Below are positions 1 to 13,274 of a DNA stretch of 64,000 bases, in pieces. The notes beneath the pieces were generated by a model. The model was given only the letters and a program-made list of their open reading frames with translations, was not told the origin of the DNA and searched no databases. The DNA lies in contig JADCRB010000050.1 in NCBI GenBank assembly GCA_021464245.1, positions 62,001 to 126,000 on the forward strand, written 5' to 3'. This DNA comes from Carallia brachiata. Lineage: Eukaryota; Streptophyta; Magnoliopsida; Malpighiales; Rhizophoraceae. Made by a program: the position numbers and the translations under genes. Numbering within the stretch: position 1 is the stretch's first letter; each line of letters starts with the position of its first letter.

Positions 1-421
1 CATGAGTTATTGGGAGAAGAGGAATGGCGTTGAAAAGGGCACGTCCAAGTGATATTGGTACAACTATCAAGGCAGAGTTGAAGATAAGAAGAGTCATCCA
101 AGCCACTATCAGCAGCAGGACAATACGAAGAACAAAGCTGTACCTGCTAAAAGATCAAATCACACAATGTGAGGTGCCAAGAACAACACTATCCAACCAA
201 ATCCACAGTATAGCCTATTTGAACCATCGTTTCCCTTCTCCACACTACTGGACAAGATTCAAATCCCACTGCCCCCTATCTTCAGATGCCAAAAGAAAAA
301 CTCTTTTCAACCATATAATAATTAAGTCCAACTACAACAATGTGAAGCCAAAAGGCAGGCAATCGACATATACAATCGTGTAACTAATACAGGTCAAAAG
401 CGTTGTTTTTGTAAAACTTAC

Positions 422-3400
422 TCTGAATCAGATTGTTCATCACCATCATACTCCTCTGCAGGATTAGAATTTCCTGTTGGAAGAACGCCTCTGTTTGGAT
501 CATCTGCAGCAGCAAGTGCACCAGTGCCCTATCCTGTCCACCAAGTTGTGCTGCTTGTATCATGTCCTGCCTTCCAGGATCCGCATTTCCATTGTCCTGG
601 CCACCATTGTCCTCCGCTCTGGGCAGTAAAAAATCAGTTAGACCAAGTGCCCATCCAACTGCTGTAAACCAATAGCGGAGAAGGGATTTAATTGTTGTCC
701 GCAGCTTGAAATGCTCAATGGCAAATGGAATACAGATTTGAAAGAGAAGCATGTCAGCTGGAATTTCAGTAAATGGATCGGATACCCTGAAAGAAACAAA
801 CATGAGACTAATTTAGAAAACAAAGGTAACAAATCAGCATGGGAAATATAAACAGTAGTAACAACAGAGCAAGTGATCTTACGAAATGTCCAATGGGAAA
901 ATGGAGGGTGCCATCCTCATGGCAAGTTTGACCGGCAGGAACACCAGCATCACAATTAAACTTCCATAAACGGCAACAGACAACAACCCTGCGAGCATGC
1001 TTGTGAACAGGATCATCAATCAAATCACGGAAAGGGTTATAGTTTGGATCAGCTGGATCGCGTAGAAAATATAGCACACCGTTGCGCAGAACCTGCAAAC
1101 AAGAAAGGAAGATAAGCTTATCTATTCAATGAACCACAGGATTCCAGATCTACCATAATAATGATGTCGCTAAGAACCATACCCCTCGAAGAAGACTGAC
1201 AAAGATGCTTATTTGTAGCATATAAACAATTCCTACAACCCAATGGACCAATGAGCTGGCTAAAGGAGAGATTGAGAAGAACTGAACTCTTTGAGCCATA
1301 GTCCTTCCAAACATCCTTATAGTACAAACATCTAGCCACCACCCACACATCAAAGGGAATACCCCAAGTTCAATCACGAGAAGGAATGCCACCTTGATCA
1401 TAGTCATCAAATGCTTCATCGCGGCCAAGAATTGCCTGAACAGAGAGGGAATTGTCTCTGCTATAGAGGCAATACCATAGAACCTCCCCCTGGTCAATGG
1501 CTCACCCCTAGTGTACCGGATCAAGCCAAGGATACCAAGATAGAAGAAGACTAGGGAGAATATAAACATGTATCCAACAGCAAGAGTTGCAACATCAGAA
1601 AGCCGGGATGCGTCAATACTAGCCACTTTCAAAAGGTCTGCAGAAAGTGGAGAGCTTATGTTCCCAGAGACCTCGTTTACTCCACTTGCATTTACTTTCA
1701 ACATGTCCGCAACCTTTCCAAGAAGCCCCCCATCCTGCCCTTCAGATGTCAAATTTGTAACAGCGGTTAAAGCATTCTTCAATGTGATATTTGCTAAGGA
1801 GAGGGCAGTATCTGTAATTGGCACAACTGTTGACAACACTGGGCCACTTGCAGAAGAGACAAGCCATGATATATAATAGAGTATAATCCGTCCTAAAGAA
1901 AATGGTACAAAGATCACAACACCAAGGAATATCATATTGCTTGCCAGAACCTGCAGAAGAATAAAACCTCAGAAAAATTTCATGAAAAAGTGAAGCTCAA
2001 TTTTATTTAACCTTCTTTATATTAGAGACCTGAACATTGGTACATAAACCAGCTCTAACAAGCTAAGATGCAAAAATTTATTTTACAAATGCAAAAATAT
2101 GTGCATGGTGATATTAGGTTCAACATCCATGTTTCAAGAAGGGGGGATAGCAGAGAAGAGATCCTAAAAGAAATATACAATTTAAATAAATGAAGGACCA
2201 AAAGAATTCTAAGAGATGATCAATTTAGAAACCATGGAAAAATGATATTACAGAAGGAATAACAGAAATGAATGATAAACTCACAGTAAATGCATTTTCA
2301 ACTAAATGGAAAACAGGACCCTGCATCCCAACAAGCTCGTCAAAGGGAACATCCTCTGCACCATCAGCATCATCCAAACCATCAAACATCTGTTCAACAT
2401 GAGCTTCAAGACGAGCCGCCTGCATCTCCCAGCGGGCAGCAACATTTTCTGCATTCCTTCTAATCATTTGACCAGCCCCAGCAATTCCCTGAGCTCCATC
2501 AGCATCTTCAGCATTTGCCTCAACAGCAAAATTTCTATTAGCTTGTCCTGGAGGTCGTCTGGCAGCACGGGCACCGTTTCTATCCCCTTCATCTTCTCTC
2601 TCAGCATCTTGTCCTCCGAGCTCTCTTAAGTGCCTAAAGTAATCTCTCAAGGAAGTGGCACCAAGAAAAATGAAGACAATACTTGCAGAAAGCAGGAAGC
2701 CATGCAGACAATCGGTAAGAATGATGGTGGTAGAGATATGACTCAAGAACAATCTCTGGGCTTCACCAAAACTCCTCACGAAAGCCAAACGCCATATCCA
2801 GAATGTTATGAAGGGTATAATTAGAAGCCAAACAGAAAGCACAAAACTAAGTCGCAAAAAGAATTGCAGGACATGGCAAGCTTTCATTGCCATTCCAACT
2901 ACAAACTCCTGAAAAGGAAGTCTTGCAGGGGCATTCTCAGCATAAACCGGAGAGAAAGAAAATGCATGTTTGCAAACCTGAAATGCATAAGTTCAACAAT
3001 TAATAGGGGAAAAAACACCTAAGAATTATAGCCAGTCAAACACTAGCCAATGCAACCCAACACAAAAACCATCGACCGCTCATTAGCACACAAGGCAGAA
3101 CCTACTATTCAGAATGGAGGAAATGCCTTCCTGCTTCTAGTTCACATAGCTATACTTTGTTATATGATGAATTTATGTGGTAAGCCAACATGTAGCTTCT
3201 TCAAGCTCAAAAAACATGACACTGAATATCACACTTTTGCATGCTAACTAGAAGAATAGACGCAACTTTAGTTTCTACACTGCATTCCATTCATTCTACA
3301 GAAGATCATGTACTGCATATTTTACCGCATGACCTTTCCAAACATACATTATGACATTTAGGCGGCCCAAAAGTCCCATGAGCCGAAAACCGCACGTTCT

Positions 3401-3659
3401 AACAATTTGATTATTCTCAAACTTGCACTTACCACAGTATTGTGTATATTTATTACTACATAAAAAACAGCAAGTAGTAAGGTTATACTTTAGTACTTGA
3501 TAATTAACAAAAAACAAATTGCCAGTTAAAGCCTAATATTCATACTATCAGAGACACCTTACTCATCAATTTCTTGTGACAATTTTTGTACCGCAAGCAA
3601 ACATAAAAAATTACCATTACATGATTACATCTATGAAGAAAATCATAAAAACGAAATTT

Positions 3660-3699
<40 letters not shown>

Positions 3700-4050
3700 C
3701 TCGCACTGGCGAGCGTTGCTGTGATTAAGCCACTGGAGGAGGCAATCTTGGTGAACAAACTTGATACTTCCGCTACAAGCACACGGATACCTCAACGGAT
3801 TATCTTCATCTCCCGGATTCCTACAGATCCTGCAGACATCGTCCTCTTCCTCCTCCTCTTCCTCGTATCTCGCCGCCGCCGACGCCGCCGCCGCTCCATT
3901 ACACTCCTCCTTGTCGATCGGATCCCGATTCGACGCCGTCGAACCCCACAGGGAGGACGTCGAAGACGGGGTCGCCGGCGAATTCGTCCCGTCGGCGTTT
4001 TCCTCGTTGTTCGGTGGCGGCGCCGCCGCGGCGGATGAAGCGATCTCCAT
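422..4050 (-). CDS. SUD1: SUD1/CER9 (Doa10-type) RING-CH E3 ubiquitin ligase, 5' part
   Basis: ER/nuclear-membrane E3 ligase of the Doa10/MARCH6 family; in Arabidopsis SUD1/CER9 influences HMG-CoA reductase activity and cuticular wax and cutin. Coding exons read on the minus strand: 4050-3701/3700, 2977-2285, 1950-1183, 1092-883 and 786-422; the gene continues past the left edge, with 1-421 intronic. Exon 1 (117 codons) has a low-complexity N-terminus, an acidic run, then a RING-CH domain (CRICRNPGDEDNPLRYPCAC, then HQDC, finished by CK in exon 2). Exons 2-5 encode several hydrophobic segments. The start at 4050 is the ATG opening MEIASS. Exon 4 has lost two bases near 984-988 and exon 5 one base near 520, relative to the conserved frame: on the downstream side the family protein reads clearly in another frame. 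Either this copy is broken or the consensus has indel errors. Family identity is very secure. Confidence 0.9.
3661..3696. repeat. (AG)n microsatellite in SUD1 intron 1
   Basis: Uninterrupted AG dinucleotide run of about 36 bases immediately inside the donor end of SUD1 intron 1, so (CT)n on the coding strand just after the splice site. Confidence 0.95.
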
Positions 4051-5897
4051 GGACCTTGCCGGCGAGTCGGGATAGAGGGGATTTATTTCTAGGGTGTAGA
4101 ACAAGAATTGGATGGGACTTCGATCGATGGCAGCAGAAGGGAAAGAAGAACGAAGGGAAGGGCGTTTCTGGTATTTCGACCTCTTCTTCTTTTTTTGTTT
4201 GTTTTTTTTCTTTTTTTGTCTGGTATATTTATTTATGTTTTCGGCATCACCGCCTCGTCGTTTTAATTTATTTGCCGGTTACAGAACGGCCCTGGAAACT
4301 GGACGATTGGGAGCCGCGTATGGTTAGCTTTATTTGTAACAAGGGGGTATTGGAAGATTCTCCACGAAAATTTTGTTCAAATTTAACGGCGACTTTATTT
4401 CTTATAATTATTTTTTTATTTTTAGTAATTTTAAATTGTTTTTATATATTTTTTATTATAAAAAATATAATAATTATTATAAAAACGTAACGTATCATTG
4501 TATTTGAGTAAAATAATTAACCACATTTTTTCTAATGGTGTAACATTTCTGTTTGATACGTGATAAACGAAGGCCGTGGGCTACTTCGTGGAATGACGTG
4601 GAAAATTCTGATTGGTTACTCACGTTTGAAGCGTCGAGGAAGCCGAAAAGGAAGGTCGTACGTCAAATGGGCCGAGAAGGGCCTGGCCCCGTTGCGACAA
4701 GGTCTCTGTCTTAAGGGCCAATTGGAGCTCGATTGAAGGTTGGGCCACAAATTATTTTTAAAACCCCAACTCGCCTAAAAATAGTCGCATTATTTGTCCC
4801 TCCTCGTATATGTTTAATAAACTCCCTGTAAATTAAAAAAACAAAAAAGAAAGAAAAAAGTCTTCTGCCCAACAGGTTCGCCGTTTCTTGATCAATGTTT
4901 AACAATATCGATCAGATGTGCCTTCGAGGCCCTTCCTGCTTTTGATTGGTTATGCGCTTGTAGCATTGTATAACATTTTCTTTTTATTTTTGGTTATGAT
5001 AGAAGCTGAAATTTACGAAAAAAGAACAGAGTCATTAAGTTTAGAACACAGCACTGTGAGGCCTGATAAATTGTCCCCAACAGTAGAGTGTTCCAAGTAG
5101 TTATGTTAGAAGTGCGAGACAGTTGTGTGTTATTTTCCAGTCATAGTTGATGATAATTGTCACTCGTCAACATTTGAACTTTACAGTATTTGATCACAAA
5201 AACACGCTCGCCCGGTCACCATTATACAATCGAGAAGAACAGGTAACTTACCGTCGGAAAGTTTAGTCGTGTGGACAAGTACTTGTGTCCTTGAATCAAA
5301 AGTCCCTACTTCTAAGGCATTTGCCATGAGATTTTAATTGATTAATATTTAACTCACAATTCTTCGGTGGTTAACTTCTGATTGATTTTCACTTGAGATA
5401 GCGTGCTGAATTCAACTTTTCCTGTCTATATAAGAGGGTTAAGGATTTGGAGCTAAGATGTTGAGCTAAATGCCTTAGCAGCGGGTTATTCTCAGATTTG
5501 CAAAAGGACTCACCATGAAGATTTGTTTCTACCCTCTGCGAAAGCCTGCTTCAATTGTGGCTATATGGCAATGCACTACTTCATAAGGTCAAAAACTTAA
5601 AGCAATAACACAACTGCCGTTGGCATGGCCAATAATTGCAACCACATTTTATCTCTCATGTGAAGCCAATCAAACAGACTTAAAATTGCCAGAAGAAAAT
5701 GCTCCTTTTGTTGGATATTAAAATCGAGAGTCTTTACTATGCTCATCACGGAAAAGAGGCAGTACCTCTGTATGGTATGTTACAGGCCGATTTCCCAAAT
5801 GTCTGTTCCTTCTAAAAGCCAATTGGAGACAAATAGAAACCAATAAATGAAAATAACAACAAGAGATCATGAAACATGATTGTCATCCACTTGGCTA
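4051..5897. other. Intergenic: SUD1 5' leader/promoter and PAB 3' flank
   Basis: No supported gene. The part next to 4050 is pyrimidine-rich on the SUD1 strand and holds its leader and promoter, with a TATA-like stretch on the minus strand near 4225-4237. Around 4560-4700 is a GC-richer patch with several ACGT cores (for example TGACGTGG), typical of plant promoters. From about 5450 to 5897 is the likely 3' UTR and flank of PAB. Short open frames here (for example 4918-5100) have no recognisable protein signal. Confidence 0.6.
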
Positions 5898-8800
5898 TCA
5901 ATCTTTGTACAAAACAAATCTAGCAATATCGTTGAATCCAGCCTCCCTGTAGCATTCAGAAATGCGCTCTACAATGTCATCCCAGGTCCCTTCAATGGAA
6001 GCTAAGTCCAACAAGAAAGCAGCTTCATCCAATGCAATCTGCATGGGGAATCCATATTTTACACTGAAGGATATGCCACCCGGCAGAAATTTATTAACTA
6101 GAGTTTCTTCATAGATATCAGTCACCAATTCATCAGAAAATAAAATCAAATTAGTACCTGGGCAGGTGCCTTTCCTTTCTTTAAATCCTCTTGTCTACCC
6201 TCCTCGGTCACTTTCTCTTTAATATATTCAATTTGCTCATCGTCCCATTGGGCAATGTCAGCAACTTCCTAAAAACATGATTGTTGCACAATGCAAGAAA
6301 AATGGGTGAGCCAGGAGAAGAGGAGACAACGCATTTTATTAAGAAAGCATCAGTAAGAACAAATACCCACCCGGCCTCCTTGCAGCTTGTTGGTTTGGCT
6401 TTATGCCAAGATCCACAGGCCTCAAGGTTTCGAGGGTGGTGAGAGAGAAGAAGAGAGAAGTGAAGCAAAGAACAAATACCCGATATGGACAACCTAATGT
6501 CCACCATGGAGATTTAAGAGCCACCCTTGCAGCATCTTTAGCTTCTGAGGTGTGTCCAACTCTAAATATAGCAATTGAAATTGTTCTCTTGAGAAATAGG
6601 AAAATGCAATCTGCTCAAATCATATGCAAGTTCTTGGACAAGTACAAACTTCTGCAATATTTTTGCATAGAAGACAAAAGGGCGTCCAAATCCTGGAAAT
6701 AGATCCTTCTTTGTGTAGAATTCTCCTGTCACCATTGCAGAAACCTTCCATCCAAAAGTATAGGAGAATTATCAGGAACAGCTACCAAAGACTGTAACAT
6801 TTGATGAGTGAAAGTCAAATAAAACACTTACATGGTCCTGTTGCTCAAAATGCCGCACCACCTTACGCTCTAAAATGTCAGGGAACATTCCAACCTTAAA
6901 GAAGAGCAACAAATATAAACTGTGACAATGAGTCAAATGCCTAAATGCTTTCAAATACCTAAAAAATTTCTTTCTTTACCTTCTTTAAAAGATATACATC
7001 AAGACTTGCAATTTTGGATTCAGCAAAATCACCCCTTCTGTAAAGATTTTTACCAACTTTTGAGGAAGCATGGAAGTGTTCACCTTTACTTTTGTGGAAG
7101 TTGTTGGCATCCTCTTCTACCAGAATTCTATGAATGTATTGATTTACCTGAGTTGCACGAGTTGCAAAATATAAGTTGGCTTTCTGCCCACAAGTAAAAA
7201 AATGCTTTGAGGGAGTATGATCACAAGTTTAGGAATGATTTACCAGCCATCATGCCCTCACCCCAAACAAACACTTCCACCCCCCAAAACAGCTCCATGG
7301 GAATGTTCGGTGTTAAGCAGAAAGTAATCCCCACAAAGAGAAAATGATTTGACTTGTAGATGCCAACATTGTAATCTCATACAAATCATAGGATTCTATG
7401 TTATATTACCCCCATAAGATAATGCAGATTAATCTTGCTTTGAGTTCAAAACATTACATTCTTGGCCAAAAGCCACACCCCATGCTTGTGAACCTCCACA
7501 ACTGGCATCTCCATTCTGTGTGAACAGTAATAATTGCAGAAAGATAATAAGGCAAGATAAAGTCTACCATTTGTATACACTTATATGAACAGGCTGCTCC
7601 ATAAGACTGTCTTTTCTTACCCTTGTGGAGCAGTTGGCCACCGTAGCAACGCAGTTACAGAACCTACTGGGTCAAAAACGTATTAGTTTTACTGTAAGTT
7701 CTAAAATAAGTGCCCACAGTTCATTGTATGATATGAAAAGTAATTACAAAGTCTCGTGTAGTATGTTTGGTAAAAGAAAATGTTTATCAAACCTGACAAA
7801 TTTTCTGCCAACGGAATAGCTAGAGGGATTAACCCCTGCCTAGATCCTGGAGAAATGATGGCTTCACCTGTGACCAAGCATCACAAAAGTTAATTAGACA
7901 TACAGTCGGAAATAAAGATCCTGTAATGTATTGAAGCTTTAATCGTATTTGGGAAACTTAAATTAAGAAGAAGAATAGAAACTGCATCTTGCATGAAATA
8001 AAATTCTTATTTTATGGATCACTATACATCCTATCATTAAATCTCCACGAGAGCAGAAAAAGAGTTGCAATAGCCTAAATCCAGGCACATAAAAAGCATT
8101 CCAACAGTTCAGTAACTGTATTAGCGCAAAAAATAAAACAAATGTAGAGAATTCAGTAAGAAACAGAACTCAGTCACTCTGTCACAACAGATCGTCAAAC
8201 ACTAAGTCTACTGACTGACCTCACAAACTTGAAATTACAGTGCGCAAGACACATAACAATGCAAAATAAAGTCACACACTTCTGCATCTAACAGCATATC
8301 AAGATTTTCTGCATAGTGATAGTGAAATAATTAAGAATAGAAGTCAATATAGTAGTAATAATTATACCTCTAGCTTGAAGCATTTTAAGCAAACAATGAA
8401 GGTTTTCAGGAACTTGAGCTGCAGCAACATCCTTGATGAACGACATATGATCTGCATTCGAAGTTTCAGAACCACTTAAATGCTTGAACTAAAAAAAATA
8501 CTCATTACAAACTCCAATTGTAGTTTTTTAAACTGAATTTAACCATAAAACATTGTCAAACATCACTCATATCAGACCAGGAAAATTTGGCAATTACGGG
8601 TCCCCTACTGCACTCAAAACAACAACTGGGTTTTGCTTGCAACCATCCAAAATTACTAACCACGTTGAATTTCAATCTCAACACCAATCATTCTTCATAA
8701 AAAAATAATAATAATAAAATAAAATAAAAAAAACAATTTCCTTGGAAACTAGCTCAACAGAATTTCCCAACATGGCCTACGTCAAACGTTTGAAACTGTC

Positions 8801-9042
8801 GAAACATTAAAACTACCACTACCCTTTTAAGTATTCATTCATATAAAGCGATATTCTCTTAGTAGGCTGCATCGAAATGGTAAATGAGAACTGAAAATCG
8901 GCTTAAGAACAAACGAAGCAATGCAAAGAAAGAAATGAATACCAGTGGAGGGAAAGACTCTAACGCTGGCTCTGACGTGGCAGAGAGGGAAGATGGTAGC
9001 ATGAGGGGCTCTGTGCACCACACCCACCACTCCTATCTTCAT
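5898..9042 (-). CDS. PAB: PAB homologue (PROTEIN IN CHLOROPLAST ATPASE BIOGENESIS), complete
   Basis: Plastid factor needed for chloroplast ATP-synthase assembly in Arabidopsis. Eleven exons on the minus strand join in frame: 9042-8943, 8451-8368, 7867-7793, 7663-7621, 7515-7458, 7147-6980, 6894-6832, 6744-6650, 6561-6480, 6268-6158, 6038-5898, giving 1,020 nt (339 aa plus stop) with GT-AG borders. Recognisable blocks in order: IISPGSRQGLIPLAIPL, LLRWPTAP, GMEMPVVEVHKHGVWLLAKN, a YIHRILVEED segment, RHFEQQDH, FPGFGRPFVFYA, KSPWWTLGCPY, EVADIAQWDDEQIEYI and the closing DEAAFLLDLASIEGTWDD region. The N-terminus (exon 1) resembles a transit peptide with few acidic residues. The exon 2 acceptor at 8452 was chosen because it keeps phase with exon 1; an acceptor further upstream near 8490 does not. 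No lesion was found. It lies head-to-tail upstream of SUD1. Function by homology only. Confidence 0.87.
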
Positions 9043-11258
9043 TGTCGAGCTCTCCCTTGTGACCGACCAACGAACATCTTCGCGCAGCGGTTTTTGTTTT
9101 CCAAGGAAATAATAGTACGGAGGATAAAGGGCACCACATACAGGGGGGCAACCAGGACCGTCCAATTTTTCAAGTTTTTTTTTTTTTGCAGAAATACTTT
9201 TATGATAAATCGCATGGCACGTCAAATAGTGTTGTGAATATTATTTAGGATAATACTTCAACAATAAATTAGTGTATTTTTATGTTGACGGTGTGAGTTC
9301 TAAATCTTATGTGTGCATTTTCAATTTTTTTTTGGCAATCACTGGATGTCCGCATTTTGTGGAAAAAATATTGAACCGTGGTTCAGGAGCTCGACTTAGT
9401 AATCGTCGTGAATTTTTGTGACGAAATCGACACTTAATCTCATTGGCATGCGGAGGGTGAATCTGTTCTTTTAAGGGTTGTTAGGACGCACCAAAAAACG
9501 AAGGTTATCTCATCTTCATCTATAAATCTACTAAATGATATATTTGAGATAAATTTTTTTTATAAATAAAAAAATAGCGTCGCTAATAAATTTTATGTAA
9601 TGCTATAAAATAATTTATTTATTTATGTATTGAGATGATATAAATTCGAGAGTGGATGAAAATGGAGACATAAATTCGAACCCCCTGCTCCTATAAGACA
9701 AACAAGCGCCTCGTATCATTTGACTAAGCTGAATTTTTATTTTTTTTGTCTAATATTTGTTTTTATTTGGTACAGAAAAAAGTCTTTTGGATCATTTTTA
9801 TGATTTTATCTAATATTTTCTTGGCCCAAATTGTATTCCTATTTACGGCCGGGCCTTCTTCAAACGATTCGGTCTAGCTCGACCTAACGCTGTTTCCGAC
9901 CACCGATGGTGTAGTTGTTAAGGCTCAGAGTCTAATTAGGTGTGTTAGGGTTTTAACTCAAGATTTGTTGGTCAAGAACGAAGATTAGAAGATTCCAGAG
10001 GAAGGAGAAGAAGAAATAGCGTGAGAGGTAAGCAGAGATAGAGAGAGAAGGGAAAGTTAGAGAGAGAGGAAGAATTTTTCAATTTCTCGTTATTATCCTT
10101 AACAGAACAACAATCTTCTTTACACAATTGATTTTATCCCTTATCCTAATTAATGAAACGAATCGTTTCACTAATATAAGTAACATCCACCCTATCATTC
10201 AACGGCTTTCAACGGCCTTCGCTAACTCCGTTACCTACAAAACTTCTCAAGTACATTTATTAAGCTACTTAACAATCTTTTGTACGGTTAGGTCCGTTGC
10301 AAGTTTGCTGCGGACGAGTCGAGGCGTCCGGAGAAATTTGGTCCCGGCCAGCCGACTTGTAGGACGGGAGCTGTGTATCTCCGCCGCCCGACCAGTCGAT
10401 GGTCTGAAATTTAGCAAGCCAAAACTTATAGTCTGTGTATCTTAAAATGCTTCAAATAATTACCAGCCTCAACGATGACGTATCGATTTTTTTAAAGAAA
10501 AAAGTTTAAAACTAAACAACTTAAGGTTACTTGTTTTATTTTATTCTTTGACCTAAACTAGTTAATTTGGAAGAGAGACAAATTGAAGATGTCGAGGATT
10601 TGATATCTATTTTGTCGGCATATTACCACTATAATTCGAACTACAAGCTTGCAATTACTCACAGTATAACTCATTATTAAGCTTATACAACACAAATCTA
10701 TTATTTTATTTTTTAGTTTAAGTATACTTTACTTATTATATAATACCATATCATAAGTAAATAGAAATTTTTGCAACGGTTATAGACATAAAAATAAAAA
10801 AATGTTAAATAGAATGAATTTAATTTGATGCATGAATTCTGCAGTTTAATCTGTTTTAACAATTTTTTATTCTTGTGTCTATTCTACTTGAACTCTCTTC
10901 TTTACTATCTTTTTTTAGTGAGTTTCCCACGGAAATATCAATTATTCATAGCCTCGATTTCAATAATAACTATTGCTTGCCAAACGGAAATACGATTAAT
11001 GTCGTTCACAATTTTGTTCAATATCCGCTGGCATAATTTCATTCTTTATTCTCGTTTTATTTGGAACAACTCGTTGATATATAGTGAACTAAACATCAAT
11101 TAAGCTCATTTTGCAAGATTTATTACAGTTGAATTTTGAAAAGGCCAAGTTCAATTTCCCAACATGGCTGTTTATGCATAGAAATCCCTCACGCTCTAGT
11201 TAATCATCAGAAAAAAGGGAAAGAAAAACACTTAATTTGCTTGAAAAATTCAAGCAGA
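9043..11258. other. Intergenic: PAB 5' flank and WSD 3' flank
   Basis: No supported gene. 9043-9240 is the PAB leader/promoter side. The rest is AT-rich with low-complexity A/T runs. A segment around 9800-9950 and another from about 10800 to 11250 resemble the flanks of the WSD pseudogene at about 15000-15250 and 15360-15800, so the duplication includes this downstream flank. The 10128-10445 frame has no recognisable product. Confidence 0.6.
9600..9735 (-). mobile_element. Possible SINE-like (tRNA-derived) fragment
   Basis: On the minus strand a tRNA-like head can be read: an A-box-like TTAGTCAAATGA near 9722-9711, followed about 35 bases later by a good B-box core GGTTCGAAT at 9682-9674. 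The spacing fits a pol III internal promoter. The 3' end and a target-site duplication could not be defined, so the limits are approximate and a degenerate tRNA relic is equally possible. Confidence 0.35.
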
Positions 11259-13274
11259 TTATGCAGCTGCCTCCTTCATTTCACGCAAAGCATCCTCAAA
11301 GCACTGAGCAAGAAATTCTGGGTCAGGGATGATGTCTTTTGCCACCAAGATTTGCATGTCAGCTCTTCCAGCATAGCTCACCATGTGCATTGTGAGTGCC
11401 TATGGATTCCCCAAGAAACAAAACAAAATAAACTTCAGTTTGTGTTTTGCAAAATATTCATATAGTTTTTTATTATTATTATTTTTTTAACTTTTGAGTA
11501 TTTCAAAGACTGCACATACATGGGGTATGGCAGATGTAGAGAACCTCAGGAATGTTATAGGGTTGCCTCCTATGGTAATCTCCTCTTTTGGCCCAACTAT
11601 ATTTGACACTGAAAAGGTAGTATTACAAATCATCCTGTAATTTAGCCAGCAAGCAGCCTGCAACAAAGAGAAGATATAATTATCAATGGGACTGCGTGTG
11701 CTAAGAAAAATTATCAAGTGCAACCATTTTATCAACATGTTTATACGATATCGCAAATCTTATTTGGATCCACGATTACATTCTGGAGCAGATTCAGGTA
11801 AGGTTCACTCACATTAATTATTTATGTTTCCAAGAAGTTAATATTAAAATGAGCCTTGCCTTGGAACCCAACCGGGACATTATTAAGTCTGCAACTGCGT
11901 ATGAGAAGTGAGCCTCTAATGTTTGTTTCTTCCTGTCCATCATCTTCTTAGCCCTCTTCACGTGTTCTAATGGATCAAGCTCAGCTTTGCGGTAATAAAC
12001 AGGTAGGAGAACGATGCCAAACAAGTTCCCCCACCGAGATCTCGAATTGCTTTTCATTAGTTCGGCAAGCTCCTGAGTACATGCCAATGAGAAAAAAGTC
12101 CAATTTCAAACGACAATTTGATTTAACGCATTGCGGAGTAAATAAAACAGAGTGTAACTGACCAGCAGACCCGATCGTTCTCTTAAATTGACCATGGCTA
12201 CTCCAGTTATTCGAAGGCCATCTCGTACTGCTAGCAGAGAGAATAAACTCAGAGATACTTGATGCCAATTAGAAAATGCATTATCAAACATCTTGAGGAC
12301 GGTAGTTACCTTTCGGTGTTCGGTGATCCAGATATCTTGATAGCCCGGATGATATTACCCCAGAAAGAACATCATTTATCGTCTGCATCGGTAGAAAACG
12401 GTCGATATCATTATATCAATGAGCTGTGAGCATTGTAGAAAAGACCACAATATATCTACTGGAAACAGAACTGAGTTGTCGTCACTAACTTCTTGGTACT
12501 TACTGCATCGGCAACGGCCTTCCTGACCGCATTCATGTCCTCAATGCGGAGCCCTGCTGTGGCCAGTTTCCTTGGCCATAGCTCCACCCCAGCACTGCCA
12601 GTTATCGCCGTCTTCCGGTCACGAACCCACAAGCTTCTCAAAGCGAAATCCAAGCGGACAATGAAACTGAAAAAAACCATCTTTAAAGATGCCAACAAGA
12701 TCCCTCTCCAGTTTCTTCCACTCCCTACCCTCCCGCTATCCCTGCGGCTCCCGGAGCCCACCGTCGGCACCGCCGACGGATCGTCTGCTTTCCTACAGTT
12801 GGCTACCAGCATCGACATCAGCGAGGTTCCATCCCCGAGGGCGTGATGGATCCTAAATATGGCGCACTTCTGCTCCATCAAGATGTGGACTTCCCACAAC
12901 GGCTTTTCGTTACTGAGCGGAGTACTTACACTTAAGTCCGCTATATAGTCGTTAATTATTCTCTCGGATTCATGATTGCCGTGGCCGGTGTTGGCGGTGT
13001 CGGTGGTGGGGTCTACTATAATGAAGTGGCGGTCAACGTCGACCTCCGTTCTTCTCCAGTGCTCCACTCCACGCTTGTCAGGAACCGGAACGCTACAGAA
13101 TCTTGGATGCTTCACCGCGACGGAGTTCTTGAATATGGACTTCATAGCTTCAACATCAATGTGGTTTTTCAACCCTATTGCGCAGTGGATGATGGTGTCC
13201 AACTCCGGCCGGAGGAATAGTCGGCCGACGGGCGTCGCCGGATCGTCGGTGGTGCTATTCTCTCGCGAACCCAT
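11259..13274 (-). CDS. WSD1-like wax ester synthase / diacylglycerol acyltransferase, complete
   Basis: Bifunctional WS/DGAT family enzyme that joins fatty alcohols to acyl-CoA to make wax esters, probably at the ER. Six exons on the minus strand: 13274-12504, 12382-12310, 12230-12163, 12072-11860, 11657-11520, 11399-11259, totalling 1,404 nt (467 aa plus stop), close to the usual 470-480 aa. The catalytic motif RIHHALGDGTSL (HHxxxDG) is in exon 1 near residue 145. Later family blocks are TINDVLSGVISSGLSRYL, ITGVAMVNLRERSG, SNIVGP and the end ILVAKDIIPDPEFLAQCFED. All junctions keep frame. The fourth intron starts with GC in a strong AAG|GCAAGG context and ends in CAG, a GC-AG intron. A truncated copy lies at 15812-16896. 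Substrate preference cannot be read from sequence. Confidence 0.92.

Noticed and set aside
24..383. 119-codon plus-strand frame at the left edge
   Set aside because: Lies in a SUD1 intron on the opposite strand; no recognisable family.
3721..4490. Several plus-strand frames over SUD1 exon 1
   Set aside because: Antisense to the RING-CH exon; the Arg- and Ser-rich runs are the complement of Ala/Glu-rich coding sequence.
9895..9980. tRNA-like stretch (GGTGTAGTTGTTAAGG ... GGGTTTTAACTC)
   Set aside because: The B-box lacks the GTTCRA core and no cloverleaf folds by eye; at most a decayed SINE head.
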